Counted from the first letter of the stretch, positions 8,009 through 17,098 are shown. The stretch: DNA of 64,000 nucleotides from Flavobacterium sp. (GCF_039595935.1 NZ_JBCNKR010000006.1:930001-994000), one strand, 5' to 3'. Notes: a model not told the origin generated them from the letters alone. Translations and numbers: made by a program.

Positions 8009-10087
8009 TTATAGAGATATAATAGTAAAAGTTGTTCCCAAATCTGGTTTTGAACAAACTTCTATTTTACAATTAATAGCGTTTCCCAAATCCCGAATTA
8101 AATGCAGTCCTAACCCCGATTTGATTCCGATAACTTCAGAATCGTCGTAAAGCGCTTTGAATTTCTCCTGATTTCCCCCGGAGCCGTTATCAGTTATGGA
8201 AAGAAAGGTTTGATTGTTTTCCTGCCACGCTTTCCAGATTATTTTTGGATTTTCTATTTTTTCGAGTGCTTTTATAGCATTTCCGGTTAAATTTCGGATG
8301 ATGGTTTTTAGATAATTTTCATCTGTATTTAAAAGGAGATTTTCTGGATTTTCAAATGAAATTTCGATGTTTTCAATTCCTGAAAAATGTTTTTGCGTAT
8401 CCTCAAATATAACTTCAACGGAAATTTCTTTAAAATGAGGTTTGAAGTTTTCCATTTGGCCTTTACTCCAAAGCAGAATATCTTCCATAGAAGATAATAA
8501 ATTCTCTGCTCCCGAAATGATTTTCGTCTGCATTCTGGCTGCAGTTTCTTCATCGATCAATTCAGGATTTTCTTTTTGAAGATGTAAAAAGTGAATCAAA
8601 TTAGAAATAGGACTTCTTAAATCATGATTCAAAATGCTGAAAAATCTAGCCTTGATTTTATTCGCTTCATCCAGTTCCTGATTTAAAAGCTGTAACTTTT
8701 GATTGGTTTTTTTTCTGTTTTGATTTTGCCTAAACAATAATAATCCGATAATCCCAACCAAGGCTAATCCTGAAATTAAATAAATACGCTGTTTTTTAGC
8801 TTCTTCAATCTGAATGTTTTTGATTGTGTTTTCAGTAGAAAGATTTTTGATTTTCTGCTGTTTGGTTTTATTCTGATAACGTGCTTCGGCATTGGCAATA
8901 TTTTGTTTTGCAGATTCGTGCATCACTTCATCATTATATTTGCTATAGATTTCGTTATAATGAAATGCATCTTTCCAAAGTCCTAATGCAGCATAACTTT
9001 GAGATAGTTTTTTATTAATGCTTACAAACGATTCTTTATCATAACTTAAAGCATTTGTGGAAGCTTTTTTTAATGTTTCTATGGCATTCTTGTAGTCCCC
9101 TTTTTCATATAAAACCCTTCCCATTGTGGTGTTGGCTTCCATAAGTATGTCTTCATCATTTGATTTTTTTCCCAATGCAACGGCTTTTTTAGCATAATCA
9201 TATGCGGTATTTATTTTGCCTAAATTTACGTAGTAGTCAGACATGCTTCTGTTGGCAAAACTTAGATTAAGAAAGAGAGAATCTTTAACGCTAGGATAAG
9301 TGTAAATGAGTTTATAGTACTTTTGAATACTGTCTATTTCCTTTAAAGGACCAAAACTCTGCAAATAATAATTACATAAAAAAGCACTTACGTAAGGAGA
9401 GTTTTTTACATAGGGTTTTGCTTCATTTAGGTATTCAATTGCTTTATTATATTGTTTCATTCGTGTATAGGTACTTCCAATTTGAAGATACGATATTCCG
9501 ATGTTCTCTTCATTTGTTTTGGTCTTTTTAAGCAGTTTTTTATATCCTATTGCTTTTAATTGATAGCCAATGAAAGTCTCATATTTATAATTGTTCATAT
9601 AATATTCCGCCAGACTGCCGTTCAAAACTGCTTTTGTATAATTACTTTTTGTAGTATCTAAAACTTGTTTTATATATTTTGCTAAAGATTTACCTTTTAT
9701 AGTATCCTGAACGGAATAATAAATATAGTTGAGTCGCATTAATGCAGAAGTTTCATTTTTCAGATGATGAGCTTTTTGGGCATATTTTAAGGACTCTTCA
9801 TAATTAAATAATGCTTTTTTATATTGGTTATTACTGAATTCATAAGCAGTTCCTATATAAAGATAAAATCGACTTGTGTAAGCTGGATGGTCTTTAGATA
9901 ATTCAATACCCTTTTGCGAAGCAATTATAAGTTTTGGATAATCTTCTAACTCTAAAATTTCGTTGGTATATTTAAGCCAGGCTTTAAGTTTTTCGTTTCT
10001 TGTTTTAAGTCTTGCCAAATTAGGCTCCTGTTGCGCAAAAACAGAAATGCTAAATAAGAGTAAAAACAAAAAACAGACTTTCTTCAT
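8009..10087 (-). CDS. TPR-domain sensor histidine kinase
   Basis: A 692-residue membrane histidine kinase. Residues 1-18 are a signal peptide ending in VFAQ. Residues of about 20-400 are TPR-like helical repeats (for example ALFNYEESLKYAQKAHHL and YNKAIEYLNEAKPY), predicted to lie in the periplasm. A coiled coil and one membrane helix (IYLISGLALVGIIGLLLF) follow. The kinase core has an H-box RFFSILNHDLRSPISNL, an N-box NLTGNAIKAL, and glycine-rich ATP loops ITDNGSGG and IKSGLGLHLIRDLG. The DLRSPI variant of the H-box and LLWSKGQM are typical of Bacteroidota TPR kinases. It is encoded immediately behind its LytTR partner (the TAG stop of the regulator directly precedes this ATG), so the two form one two-component system. 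Signal unknown. Confidence 0.9.
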   Translation of the reverse strand: MKKVCFLFLLLFSISVFAQQEPNLARLKTRNEKLKAWLKYTNEILELEDYPKLIIASQKGIELSKDHPAYTSRFYLYIGTAYEFSNNQYKKALFNYEESLKYAQKAHHLKNETSALMRLNYIYYSVQDTIKGKSLAKYIKQVLDTTKSNYTKAVLNGSLAEYYMNNYKYETFIGYQLKAIGYKKLLKKTKTNEENIGISYLQIGSTYTRMKQYNKAIEYLNEAKPYVKNSPYVSAFLCNYYLQSFGPLKEIDSIQKYYKLIYTYPSVKDSLFLNLSFANRSMSDYYVNLGKINTAYDYAKKAVALGKKSNDEDILMEANTTMGRVLYEKGDYKNAIETLKKASTNALSYDKESFVSINKKLSQSYAALGLWKDAFHYNEIYSKYNDEVMHESAKQNIANAEARYQNKTKQQKIKNLSTENTIKNIQIEEAKKQRIYLISGLALVGIIGLLLFRQNQNRKKTNQKLQLLNQELDEANKIKARFFSILNHDLRSPISNLIHFLHLQKENPELIDEETAARMQTKIISGAENLLSSMEDILLWSKGQMENFKPHFKEISVEVIFEDTQKHFSGIENIEISFENPENLLLNTDENYLKTIIRNLTGNAIKALEKIENPKIIWKAWQENNQTFLSITDNGSGGNQEKFKALYDDSEVIGIKSGLGLHLIRDLGNAINCKIEVCSKPDLGTTFTIISL

Positions 10088-10792
10088 CTAAATCAGGTTT
10101 AAGTTTTCTTTGTAACTCCTTCCAACCGGAATGGTTACATTATTATTTAAAATGATTTCCGTCGAGTTCATCTTCTGAATAAACTGTTTCTGAACCGCAT
10201 AACTTCTGTGAATTCTGATAAACGATTGAAAATGATCTTCTTTCAAAAGATTTCCAATACTCGACAAAACGCAATGTCTTTTTTTATCGGTAATAATTAA
10301 AGTATAATCTTTTAAGGCTTCGAGATATAAAATTTCGTGAAGTTTAACTTTAGTCTGGTCGTGGCCTTCTTTTATATAAATAGTATCTCCGCCAATGCTC
10401 GCTTCAAAAAGTGAAGCTTTGAGTTTGATTTCCATAAACTCTTCAATTCGGTTTACGGTTTGGGTGAAACGATCTAGTTTTAAAGGTTTTACAATAAAAT
10501 CTAGCGTTTCAATCTGAAAACTTTCAACGGCATGTTCTGGATGCGCCGTAATAAAAACACAAACCGGAATTTCCAGAGCTTGTTTTCTGAATTCAATACC
10601 GTTTAAATCCGGCATGTCAATATCCAGAAATAAAATATCTACTTTTTTTTCTTCGATAAACAGCAGCGCATCTTCAGCAGAATCAAAAACACCTAAAATA
10701 TCCAGAATCGGGAATTTTTTAGCAAAAGACAATACAGTAAGTCTGTCAATTTCGTCGTCATCAACAATAATACAAGAGTATTTTTTCATCAT
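10088..10792 (-). CDS. LytTR-family response regulator
   Basis: A 234-residue response regulator. Residues 1-120 form a receiver domain with the acidic pair DDD near residues 11-13, the phospho-acceptor Asp57 in ILFLDIDMPDLNG, and the switch Thr/Lys in VFITAHPEHA and DFIVKPLKLDRF. Residues of about 135-234 form a LytTR DNA-binding domain (IYIKEGHDQTKVKLHEILYLEA, then FIRIHRSYAVQ and IPVGRSYK). LytTR regulators bind direct repeats upstream of target promoters. It is transcribed first in a two-gene operon with the TPR kinase, with no gap between them. Two ATGs lie in tandem (10790-10792 and 10787-10789); either could be used. Confidence 0.93.
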   Translation of the reverse strand: MMKKYSCIIVDDDEIDRLTVLSFAKKFPILDILGVFDSAEDALLFIEEKKVDILFLDIDMPDLNGIEFRKQALEIPVCVFITAHPEHAVESFQIETLDFIVKPLKLDRFTQTVNRIEEFMEIKLKASLFEASIGGDTIYIKEGHDQTKVKLHEILYLEALKDYTLIITDKKRHCVLSSIGNLLKEDHFQSFIRIHRSYAVQKQFIQKMNSTEIILNNNVTIPVGRSYKENLNLI

Positions 10793-10995
10793 TCAAACTA
10801 TATTTTATGTCGTCTGTCTATTTAAAATGTTGTTTGTCTATTGGCTGTTTTTGCCCAGATTTTATTGGCGCACATTTGCCTTGTAATTAATTCATGGGCT
10901 GAAAATAACTATCCCTGACAGCTTTAGGATTTCTACAAAAATAATGTTATTGAATTAAATAAGAATCATTTGACCAATTTAAAACTAAAATTATT

Positions 10996-11517
10996 ATGAA
11001 ATTTTCTAAAACCCTTTTTTCGATTTTTTTACTAGCAATTTTTACAATTTCATGCAGCAGCGATGACGGAAAAGACGGTGTTGACGGAGAACCAGGAACC
11101 GCGAATGTTATTTACAGTGCTTGGATAACTGCTCCAGCTGCAGCCGCAGAAACCATCGATGGAACTTCAGGTTTGTCTACAACAATTAATGCGCCTGAAC
11201 TCTCAGCAGATATTCTGGCTAAAGGAACAGTTTTGGTTTATATGTCTTTTTCAGGAAATGTTTATACTCTTCCATATACATCTACAGCAGGTGGATCAGT
11301 AAATACAATTAGTGCAATCTCAAGCTTACAAAAAATTAAGCTGTTTAGATTTAAACATGCTGCGGATGGAACTACAGTAAACCTTTCATCAGCTCTAAAT
11401 TGGCGCTATGTCTTGATTCCGGGTGGAGTTCAGGCTGCAACATCAAAAGCTGCAAAATTAGATTACTCTAAAATGAGCTACGAAGAAGTTTGTGCACGTT
11501 TCAACATTCAGCCGTAA
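10996..11517 (+). CDS. Lipoprotein with short collagen-like DGxxG segment
   Basis: A 173-residue predicted lipoprotein. The lipobox is FTISCSS (Cys20), followed by DDGKDGVDGEPGTANV, a short Gly-x-Asp collagen-like segment that often opens secreted Bacteroidota lipoproteins, then a beta-rich domain (VIYSAWITAP, LVYMSFSGNVYTLPY, WRYVLIPGG) and a helical end SYEEVCARFNIQP. No catalytic motif is visible. The next gene, also a lipoprotein, follows 55 bp downstream in the same direction, so the two probably form an operon. Function unknown; surface or outer-membrane location inferred from the signal. Confidence 0.8.
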   Translation: MKFSKTLFSIFLLAIFTISCSSDDGKDGVDGEPGTANVIYSAWITAPAAAAETIDGTSGLSTTINAPELSADILAKGTVLVYMSFSGNVYTLPYTSTAGGSVNTISAISSLQKIKLFRFKHAADGTTVNLSSALNWRYVLIPGGVQAATSKAAKLDYSKMSYEEVCARFNIQP

Positions 11518-11572
11518 TTATTTAAAATAAAATTAATTCAACCAAATAAGAAGAATCAAAAAATAAATATTT

Positions 11573-12160
11573 ATGAAAAATTTTAAAATACTTTTTGCCA
11601 TTTTATCAGCATCAATTCTAACCGTTTCTTGCAGCAGTAATGATGACGATAAAGACAATTCTCCAAAATTTGAAACAGAAAATCCGCTTGCGGTTTATTA
11701 TACTCAAACTGGATTTTCTACAGTTACAAATTTTGTAAACTCTGGAGATTACGAATTCGGATTAGCGTTTACGCCAACTGTAAAAGGAAATATTAAAGCC
11801 ATTACGTTAAAACTGCCTGCGACAAACTCTGCAGTGCGTGTAACGATTTGGGACTATACATCAAAAGCAGTATTGCGTTCAGAAACTGTAAATGTTGCCA
11901 CAGCAGATGTTCAGGTTACTAAAGAGATCAGTGTATTAGCTCTTGAAAAAGACAAAAAATACATGATTACAATGAATTCTAATGATTGGTATAAAAAGAA
12001 CAAAGCAGATCTAACCAATGCTGTTTACCCAATTGTTGCCGGAAATATTACATTTAATGAATATAGATGGATCAGCGGAACATCACAAACTTTCCCAACC
12101 AATGTTTCTGCAAATTATAATGCAGGAGATTTAAGTTTTGATTTTCAACAAACTGAATAA
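11573..12160 (+). CDS. Lipoprotein with DUF4082-like beta-sandwich
   Basis: A 195-residue predicted lipoprotein (lipobox TVSCSSN, Cys20, followed by an acidic DDDKDN tether). The mature part resembles DUF4082 domains: a start YEFGLAFTPTVKGNIKAITLKLP, then VRVTIWDYTSKAVLRSETV, a long KEISVLALEKDKKYMITM strand pair, and a closing DLSFDFQ. DUF4082 modules occur in secreted carbohydrate-active and cell-surface proteins, usually as binding modules. Here the module is alone. The preceding lipoprotein gene is likely in the same transcript and a terminator follows at once, closing a two-gene unit. Confidence 0.75.
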   Translation: MKNFKILFAILSASILTVSCSSNDDDKDNSPKFETENPLAVYYTQTGFSTVTNFVNSGDYEFGLAFTPTVKGNIKAITLKLPATNSAVRVTIWDYTSKAVLRSETVNVATADVQVTKEISVLALEKDKKYMITMNSNDWYKKNKADLTNAVYPIVAGNITFNEYRWISGTSQTFPTNVSANYNAGDLSFDFQQTE

Positions 12161-12198
12161 TTTTATTTTTGGATAGTTTAATTAGTGAGTTTGTTTTA

Positions 12199-12228
12199 AA
12201 AGGTTTGGCAGTCGTCAAACCTTTTTTT
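12199..12228 (+). terminator. Terminator after lipoprotein pair
   Basis: Stem AAAGGTTTG / CAAACCTTT with a short loop (GCAGTCGT region), followed by a T7 run. It ends the unit 10996-12160. Confidence 0.88.
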
Positions 12229-12259
12229 ATTTTTAACGAATCTCATATCTCTTAAAAAA

Positions 12260-14833
12260 ATGAAAATCCTACACATTTTTCTTTGTTTTATTATATTGAT
12301 TCCGAATGTCTTTTCTCAGTCAAAAGAAAAAGAAAGTGCATTTTTGGAAAATGGAGTTTCAGAAGAATTAGCTCACTTCCGTAAAAAACAAATTTCAGGT
12401 CTTCAATATGAATTGTCTTTTGAAATCCCAAATCAAAAAGAGGAAAACATCAATTCTCATTTAAATATAAATTTGAATCTGTCTGATTTGAGTCAGCCTT
12501 TACTTTTAGATTTTAAAGAGAAATCTTCGAACATAAAATCAATTGAAGTAAACGAAAAAAGTATTCAAATTGTTCATGAAAAAGGACACATTGTAATTGC
12601 TTCCTCTGATTTAATTTCAGGAAAAAATACCATTTCAATTTCCTTCATCGCAGGCAATTTATCTTTAAATAGAAACGATGATTTTCTCTATACACTTTTA
12701 GTTCCGGATCGCGCGAGTACTTTATTTCCGTGTTTTGATCAGCCGGATATAAAGGCGAAGTATAAATTAAGTCTCTCTGTACCAAAAGACTGGTCAGTTT
12801 TGGCTGGAGCCGATGTAAAAGAAAAAGTTGAAAAAGAAGATTTTACAACTTACACTTTTGGAGAATCAGATAAAATAAGTACGTATTTGTTTTCTTTCGT
12901 TGCCGGAAAATTCAAAAGTGTTACACAAAAACCAGGATTAGAGATGACGATGTTGTATCGCGAAAATAATCCTGAAAAGATAAAAACAAGTACCGATACG
13001 ATTTTTGAACTTCATCAGCAATCTTTAGATTTTCTGGAAAAATATACCAATTATAAATTTCCATTTCAAAAACTGGATTTCGCAGTCAATTCCGGTTTTT
13101 CAATACGGCGGAATGGAACATGTTGGCGCCATTCAATATAGAGAATCGACTTTGTTTCTGGACAACAGCGCAACCGACAGTGAAAAGCTAAACCGTGCAA
13201 AACTCATTGCGCACGAAACGTCGCACATGTGGTTTGGCGATTTGGTAACAATGAAATGGTTTGACGATGTCTGGATGAAAGAAGTTTTTGCCAATTTTAT
13301 GGCCGATAAAATTATGAATCCAATTTTCCCAAAAGTCAATCATAATCTGCAGTTTTTTACAGCACATTATGGCAGCGCTTTCGCGGAAGATCGATCTTTG
13401 GGCACACATCCGATAAAACAGCATTTGGCGAATTTAAAAGATGCCGGATCGCTTTACGGAGCTATTATTTACAACAAAGCGCCAATAATGATGCGTCAGC
13501 TCGAAGCTTCAATGGGAAAAGAAGCTTTCCAGAAAGGAATCGAAAAATACATTAAAAAATACGCCAACGACAACGCCGACTGGAATAATCTTGTAGAAAT
13601 TCTCGATGCCGAAACGCCTCTTGATATGAAAAAATGGAGCGACGTTTGGGTCAATAAATCAGGAAGAGCCATTTTTACAGACAAAATAGAATACGATTCT
13701 AAAGGTCAAATTAAAAAGTTTGAAATTCAACAGAAAGCCGAAGATAAATCCAATAATATCTGGCCTCAGGTTTTTCAGATTGGTTTGGTTTATGATGATA
13801 ATGTGAAGGTTTTAAACGTAAACATCAAAGACAAAAACAGTATTTTAAAAGAAGCCGCCGGACTTGAAAAACCAAACACGATTATTTACAATTACAATGG
13901 TTTTGGATACGGTGTTTTTCCGCTTGACGGCAATAATTTAGATTACATTTCTACTTTAAAAGATGATACAGCCAGAACATCTGCTTATAGTAATCTTTAC
14001 GAAAATATGCTCATTGGAAATGTTTCTCCAGATGAAGCATTTAATTATTTTTTTAAAGGAATTCAATTTGAAGAAAACGAATTGGTTTTGCGAATTGTAT
14101 CGAATAATTTGAATACGATTTATTGGAGATTTTTAACTGAAAAACAGCAAGAAAGAGTCCAGACTTTATTGAGTTATACTTTATACTCTCGTCTTCAGAC
14201 AAATTTATCTGCGAATATCAAAAAGACTTTATTTGGTTTGTTCAGTTCAACTGGTTATTCATCTTCGGCGAAAGCCAAATTATATCAAATCTGGAATAAA
14301 GAAATCGTAATCCCGAATTTAAAATTAAACGAAGACGATTTTACCAATATGGCGATGAATCTGACTATTTTTAAACATGAAAAAGCAGATGAAATTCTCG
14401 AAAAGACAAGAACAACAATTACAAATCCGGATAAACAAAAAAGGTTTGAGTTTTTATTACCTTCATTATCAAAAGATGAATCAGTTCGAAATGCTTTTAT
14501 GGAATCTTTAAAAGAAGAAAAAACCGAGAAAAAGAATCTTGGGTTGAGGTTGGATTGGCAAATGTTCATCATCCGCTTCGTCAGGAAAGTGCGCAAAAGT
14601 ATATTAGATTTTCATTAGATTTGGTTGATGAAATCCAGCGTACCGGAGATATTTTCTTTCCGAAAGACTGGCTTGATAATACAGTTGGGAAATATTCGTC
14701 TAAATTTGCTTTTGATGAAGTACAGCGATTCTTAAAAGAAAACTCTAATTTTAGTCCTATTTTAAAAAGGAAATTATTTCAGGCCACAGATTTGCTTTAC
14801 AAAGCACAAAATATTAAAAAAGAAACCGAATGA
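12260..14833 (+). pseudogene. M1-family aminopeptidase, broken by two frameshifts
   Basis: A zinc aminopeptidase of the M1 (aminopeptidase N / ERAP) family, about 857 residues if repaired. It has a signal peptide ending in VFSQ. Reading shifts twice. At 13096-13100 a T5 should be T4, which restores QYGGMEHVGAIQYRE (the GxMEN-type exopeptidase motif). At 14518-14523 an A6 should be A7, which restores NREKESWVEVGLANVHHPLRQE. In between are the zinc site HETSH with a glutamate exactly 18 residues later (HExxHx18E), and KAPIMMRQLE near the expected tyrosine region. All family landmarks survive, and the three pieces abut without loss, so the gene is either very recently inactivated or carries two homopolymer errors. 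Its stop overlaps the ATG of the DUF58 gene. Confidence 0.9.
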
Positions 14834-15756
14834 AAATCGAATCGGAAATAGAGAAAGTTTCAAGTTTTCAGCATCTCGAAATGCTGGCAAATCAGGTTGT
14901 AGAAGGTTTTATATCCGGAATGCACAAGAGTCCGTTTCATGGATTTTCGGCTGAATTTGCTGAGCATAAAGTCTATAACGCGGGCGAAAGCACTAAACAT
15001 ATCGATTGGAAATTATTTGCCAAAACCGACCGTTTGTACACGAAACGTTTTGAAGAAGAAACCAATTTGCGTTGCCATTTAATTGTCGATAATTCGTCGT
15101 CGATGCATTATCCTGAACTCAAATCAAATCAGCCTTTTTATGAAAAAAAGATTGGTTTTGCGGTTTTAGCTTCTGCGGTTTTAATGAATATTTTAAAGAA
15201 ACAGCGCGATGCCGTTGGTTTAAGCGTTTTCTCAGACAAATATGAATATTACGCTCCGGAAAAAGGAAGCGATCGTCACCACAGAATGCTTTTGAATAAA
15301 CTGGAAGAATTGCTGGTTCAGCCAAAAGTTAAAAAAACGACTGACACTATTACTTATCTTCATCAGATTGCAGAAAAAATGCACCGCCGTTCGATGATTA
15401 TTCTGTTTACCGATATGTTTCAGACTGAAGATGATGAAAAGCTTTTTAACGCATTGCAGCATTTAAAACACAATAAACATAAAGTAGTTTTATTTCATGT
15501 AGTTGATAATGAAACCGAACTGAAGTTTGATTTTGATAATGCACCAAGAAAATTTATCGATTTAGAATCAGGAGAAGAAGTTTCGATTTTTGCTGATAAT
15601 GTTAAAGTCGAATATGAAAAAAGAGCAGCAGCTTATTTTAAAAACCTGGCTTTAACCTGCGCGAAGAACCAAATTAAGTACGTTCCGGTAAATGTTGGCG
15701 ATAATTTTGAAAAAATATTGACTACATATTTGGTTGAAAAACAAAACTTTGGGTGA
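14830..15756 (+). CDS. DUF58 (VWA-like) protein
   Basis: A 308-residue DUF58 protein. The defining segment is near residues 40-75: HGFSAEFAEHKVYNAGES, then KHIDWKLFAKTDRLYTKRFEEET, which corresponds to the D.R.IDW..sART..l.vk.f..E pattern of DUF58. After it comes LIVDNSSSMHYP, a MIDAS-like D-x-S-x-S of the von Willebrand A fold, and FTDMFQTEDDE. DUF58 proteins normally sit beside a MoxR AAA ATPase and transglutaminase or aerotolerance (Bat) genes; here the upstream neighbour is an M1 peptidase, with an ATGA start/stop overlap that implies translational coupling. No membrane helices. Exact role unknown. Confidence 0.88.
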   Translation: MKIESEIEKVSSFQHLEMLANQVVEGFISGMHKSPFHGFSAEFAEHKVYNAGESTKHIDWKLFAKTDRLYTKRFEEETNLRCHLIVDNSSSMHYPELKSNQPFYEKKIGFAVLASAVLMNILKKQRDAVGLSVFSDKYEYYAPEKGSDRHHRMLLNKLEELLVQPKVKKTTDTITYLHQIAEKMHRRSMIILFTDMFQTEDDEKLFNALQHLKHNKHKVVLFHVVDNETELKFDFDNAPRKFIDLESGEEVSIFADNVKVEYEKRAAAYFKNLALTCAKNQIKYVPVNVGDNFEKILTTYLVEKQNFG

Positions 15757-15794
15757 TAATTTGAAAAAATATTTCACTTTTTTTATAAAAACGC

Positions 15795-15824
15795 TTGCAG
15801 AAACGAAATTCTGTTATATCTTTG
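15795..15824 (+). promoter_or_regulatory. Promoter of tRNA-Asp copy 1
   Basis: A consensus Bacteroidota promoter: TTG at 15795-15797, a 19-bp spacer, and TATCTTTG (TAnnTTTG) at 15817-15824, placed 18 bp before the tRNA 5' end. Confidence 0.85.
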
Positions 15825-15842
15825 CAACCGCAATAACGCAGA

Positions 15843-15916
15843 GGTTTGGTAGTTCAGTTGGTTAGAATACATGCCTGTCACGCATGGGGTCGCGGGTTCG
15901 AGTCCCGTCCAGACCG
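15843..15916 (+). tRNA. tRNA-Asp (GTC), copy 1
   Basis: A 74-nt cloverleaf with acceptor stem GGTTTGG paired with CCAGACC (one G-U), anticodon loop containing GTC (CCTGTCACG), T-arm GCGGG-TTCGAGT-CCCGT and discriminator G, all expected for tRNA-Asp. CCA is not encoded. It is identical over its whole length to the copy at 16484-16557. Confidence 0.97.
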
Positions 15917-15928
15917 CAATATTGGGAG

Positions 15929-15956
15929 AAGCCTTTCTTAACAGAAAGGCTTTTTT
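15929..15956 (+). terminator. Terminator of tRNA-Asp copy 1
   Basis: Stem AAGCCTTTCT / AGAAAGGCTT followed by a T-run, 12 bp after the tRNA. A decayed version recurs after the third, broken copy at 16966-16998. Confidence 0.9.
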
Positions 15957-15957
15957 G

Positions 15958-16436
15958 CCCAAAAACGGTATCTAAGATTAGTTGTGTTGTTTTGCTGCGA
16001 CTTTGTAACTCGCAGCTGGTTTAGTAGTTAGACCAATGAAAAGCTTTCCACTTTTGTGGATGGCTTTTTTGATTTATAGCCATTCGACAAATTCCAATTC
16101 TTTAAATTCCAAATTCCATTTTTTTACCGCAAAGTTCGCAAAGCTTATAATTGATAAAGCTTGCTGTTTTTTTGCTTAATTCTGATTTCAACGAACCATT
16201 TGTCATTCTGAGGAACGAAGAATCTTCGCAAGTAACTCCACAAAGATTTTCTATCATATATTAAAACATAGCCCGTGGTTTCAAAAACCTTTGACAAAGA
16301 TTAAAAACCTTTGCAAACTTTGCGTGTCTTGCGGTTAAAAAGAAAGAAACTTCCTCTTTTTTAAATTTCTTATCAATTTTTAAAATATTGGAATTTAACC
16401 AATTAAAAATTTCTTTATTTTTATTCGTTAAAAAGC
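15958..16436 (+). other. Gap between tRNA-Asp copies: hairpins and decayed repeats
   Basis: No gene is seen here. A perfect 7-bp hairpin GCTGCGA / TCGCAGC lies at 15994-16016. A terminator-like stem (AAGC..TCCAC / GTGGA.GGCTT plus T-run) lies at 16039-16070. The rest is made of repeat pieces: an ACCGCAAAGTTCGCAAAG start near 16126 and its weak partner CTTGCGGTTAAA near 16330, enclosing GTCATTCTGAGGAACGAAGAATCTTCGCAAGTAACTCC-type sequence, which is a relative of the 386-485 repeat. Confidence 0.6.
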
Positions 16437-16466
16437 TTGTGAAATCGAAGATCTGTTGTATTTTTG
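16437..16466 (+). promoter_or_regulatory. Promoter of tRNA-Asp copy 2
   Basis: TTG at 16437-16439, a 19-bp spacer and TATTTTTG at 16459-16466, again 17 bp before the tRNA. The stretch GCAATAACGCAG just before both tRNA copies is also shared, so the duplication included the promoter. Confidence 0.83.
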
Positions 16467-16483
16467 CACTCGCAATAACGCAG

Positions 16484-16557
16484 GGTTTGGTAGTTCAGTT
16501 GGTTAGAATACATGCCTGTCACGCATGGGGTCGCGGGTTCGAGTCCCGTCCAGACCG
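16484..16557 (+). tRNA. tRNA-Asp (GTC), copy 2
   Basis: Identical in sequence to copy 1 (74 nt, anticodon GTC, discriminator G). It has its own promoter and its own, different terminator. Confidence 0.97.
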
Positions 16558-16571
16558 CCTAAGTTGTTAAA

Positions 16572-16602
16572 AATGCCTATCATTATGATAGGCATTTTTT
16601 TT
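16572..16602 (+). terminator. Terminator of tRNA-Asp copy 2
   Basis: Stem ATGCCTATCA / TGATAGGCAT followed by T9, 15 bp after the tRNA. Confidence 0.9.
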
Positions 16603-16621
16603 TACCATTAAGTTTTTATTG

Positions 16622-16867
16622 ATGTTTTACGTTTACATAATTTATTCTAAAACTTTTGATATTTATTACAAAGGGTTTAGTGAAGATGTTGCCCAAAGAT
16701 TATTATATCATAATGAAAATAGAAGTAGGTATACTTCAAATAAAGGACCGTGGGATTTGGTTTATTCGAAAGTATTTGAAACTAAAAAAGAAGCTTTGAT
16801 TGAAGAATTGAGATTGAAAAAGTTAAATAGAAAGTCAATAGAAGCTTTAATTCAAGATCATAAATAA
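16622..16867 (+). CDS. Small GIY-YIG nuclease-domain protein
   Basis: An 81-residue single-domain GIY-YIG protein of the UvrC-N/YhbQ-like group. The two motif halves are FYVYIIYSK at the N-terminus and IYYKGFSED about ten residues later. They are followed by the family helix DVAQRLLYHNENRSRYTSNKGPWDLVY, whose R and following H-N are in the usual place, and by the FETKKEALIEELRLKKLNR helix with its conserved glutamate. The ATG at 16622 was chosen over the TTG just before it. The gene lies between a tRNA-Asp and a decayed tRNA-Asp copy, an arrangement that recalls nuclease genes that spread with tRNA loci. It could act in DNA repair or be a selfish remnant; the sequence does not say which. Confidence 0.85.
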   Translation: MFYVYIIYSKTFDIYYKGFSEDVAQRLLYHNENRSRYTSNKGPWDLVYSKVFETKKEALIEELRLKKLNRKSIEALIQDHK

Positions 16868-16871
16868 GAAA

Positions 16872-16955
16872 GGTATGAGTTGGTTAGGATACATGTCTGT
16901 CATCTCGTCTAAGGACGAGACGGGTTCGAGTCCTCTCGTTTTCAAGAACGAGACC
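16872..16955 (+). pseudogene. Decayed tRNA-Asp copy 3
   Basis: The stretch TGAGTTGGTTAGGATACATG matches the D-arm region of the tRNA-Asp genes upstream with small changes, and CGGGTTCGAGTCC matches the T-arm. The anticodon arm is replaced by a 16-bp hairpin CTCGTC-TAAG-GACGAG, and the 3' acceptor side by a second hairpin CTCGTT..AACGAG. The acceptor stem cannot form. No promoter element precedes it. It is followed by GTTGTTAAAA as after copy 2 and by a decayed version of the copy 1 terminator. Confidence 0.7.
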
Positions 16956-16965
16956 AAGTTGTTAA

Positions 16966-16998
16966 AAGCCTTTCTTAACGGAAAGACTTTTTTTTTGT
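16966..16998 (+). terminator. Terminator-like hairpin after decayed tRNA
   Basis: Stem with one mismatch, AGCCTTTC / GAAAGACT, then T9. It is almost the sequence of the copy 1 tRNA terminator, which supports a triplication of the tRNA unit. Confidence 0.65.
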
Positions 16999-17098
16999 TT
17001 TACCGCAAATCTTTTATTAATCCGTCCAGTTATTTCTCGTGCCTCGAAATGACAAACTATATGGAATCTGGAATTTATTTCTTTCCTATCTTTATATT

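Noticed and set aside
16388..16570. 60-codon ORF covering tRNA-Asp copy 2
   Set aside because: It reads through the tRNA gene and its promoter; the tRNA is certain, the ORF is accidental.
16872..16955. Third tRNA-Asp-like stretch as a working tRNA
   Set aside because: No acceptor stem can form, the anticodon arm is replaced by a 4-nt-loop hairpin, and there is no promoter, so it is a decayed copy.
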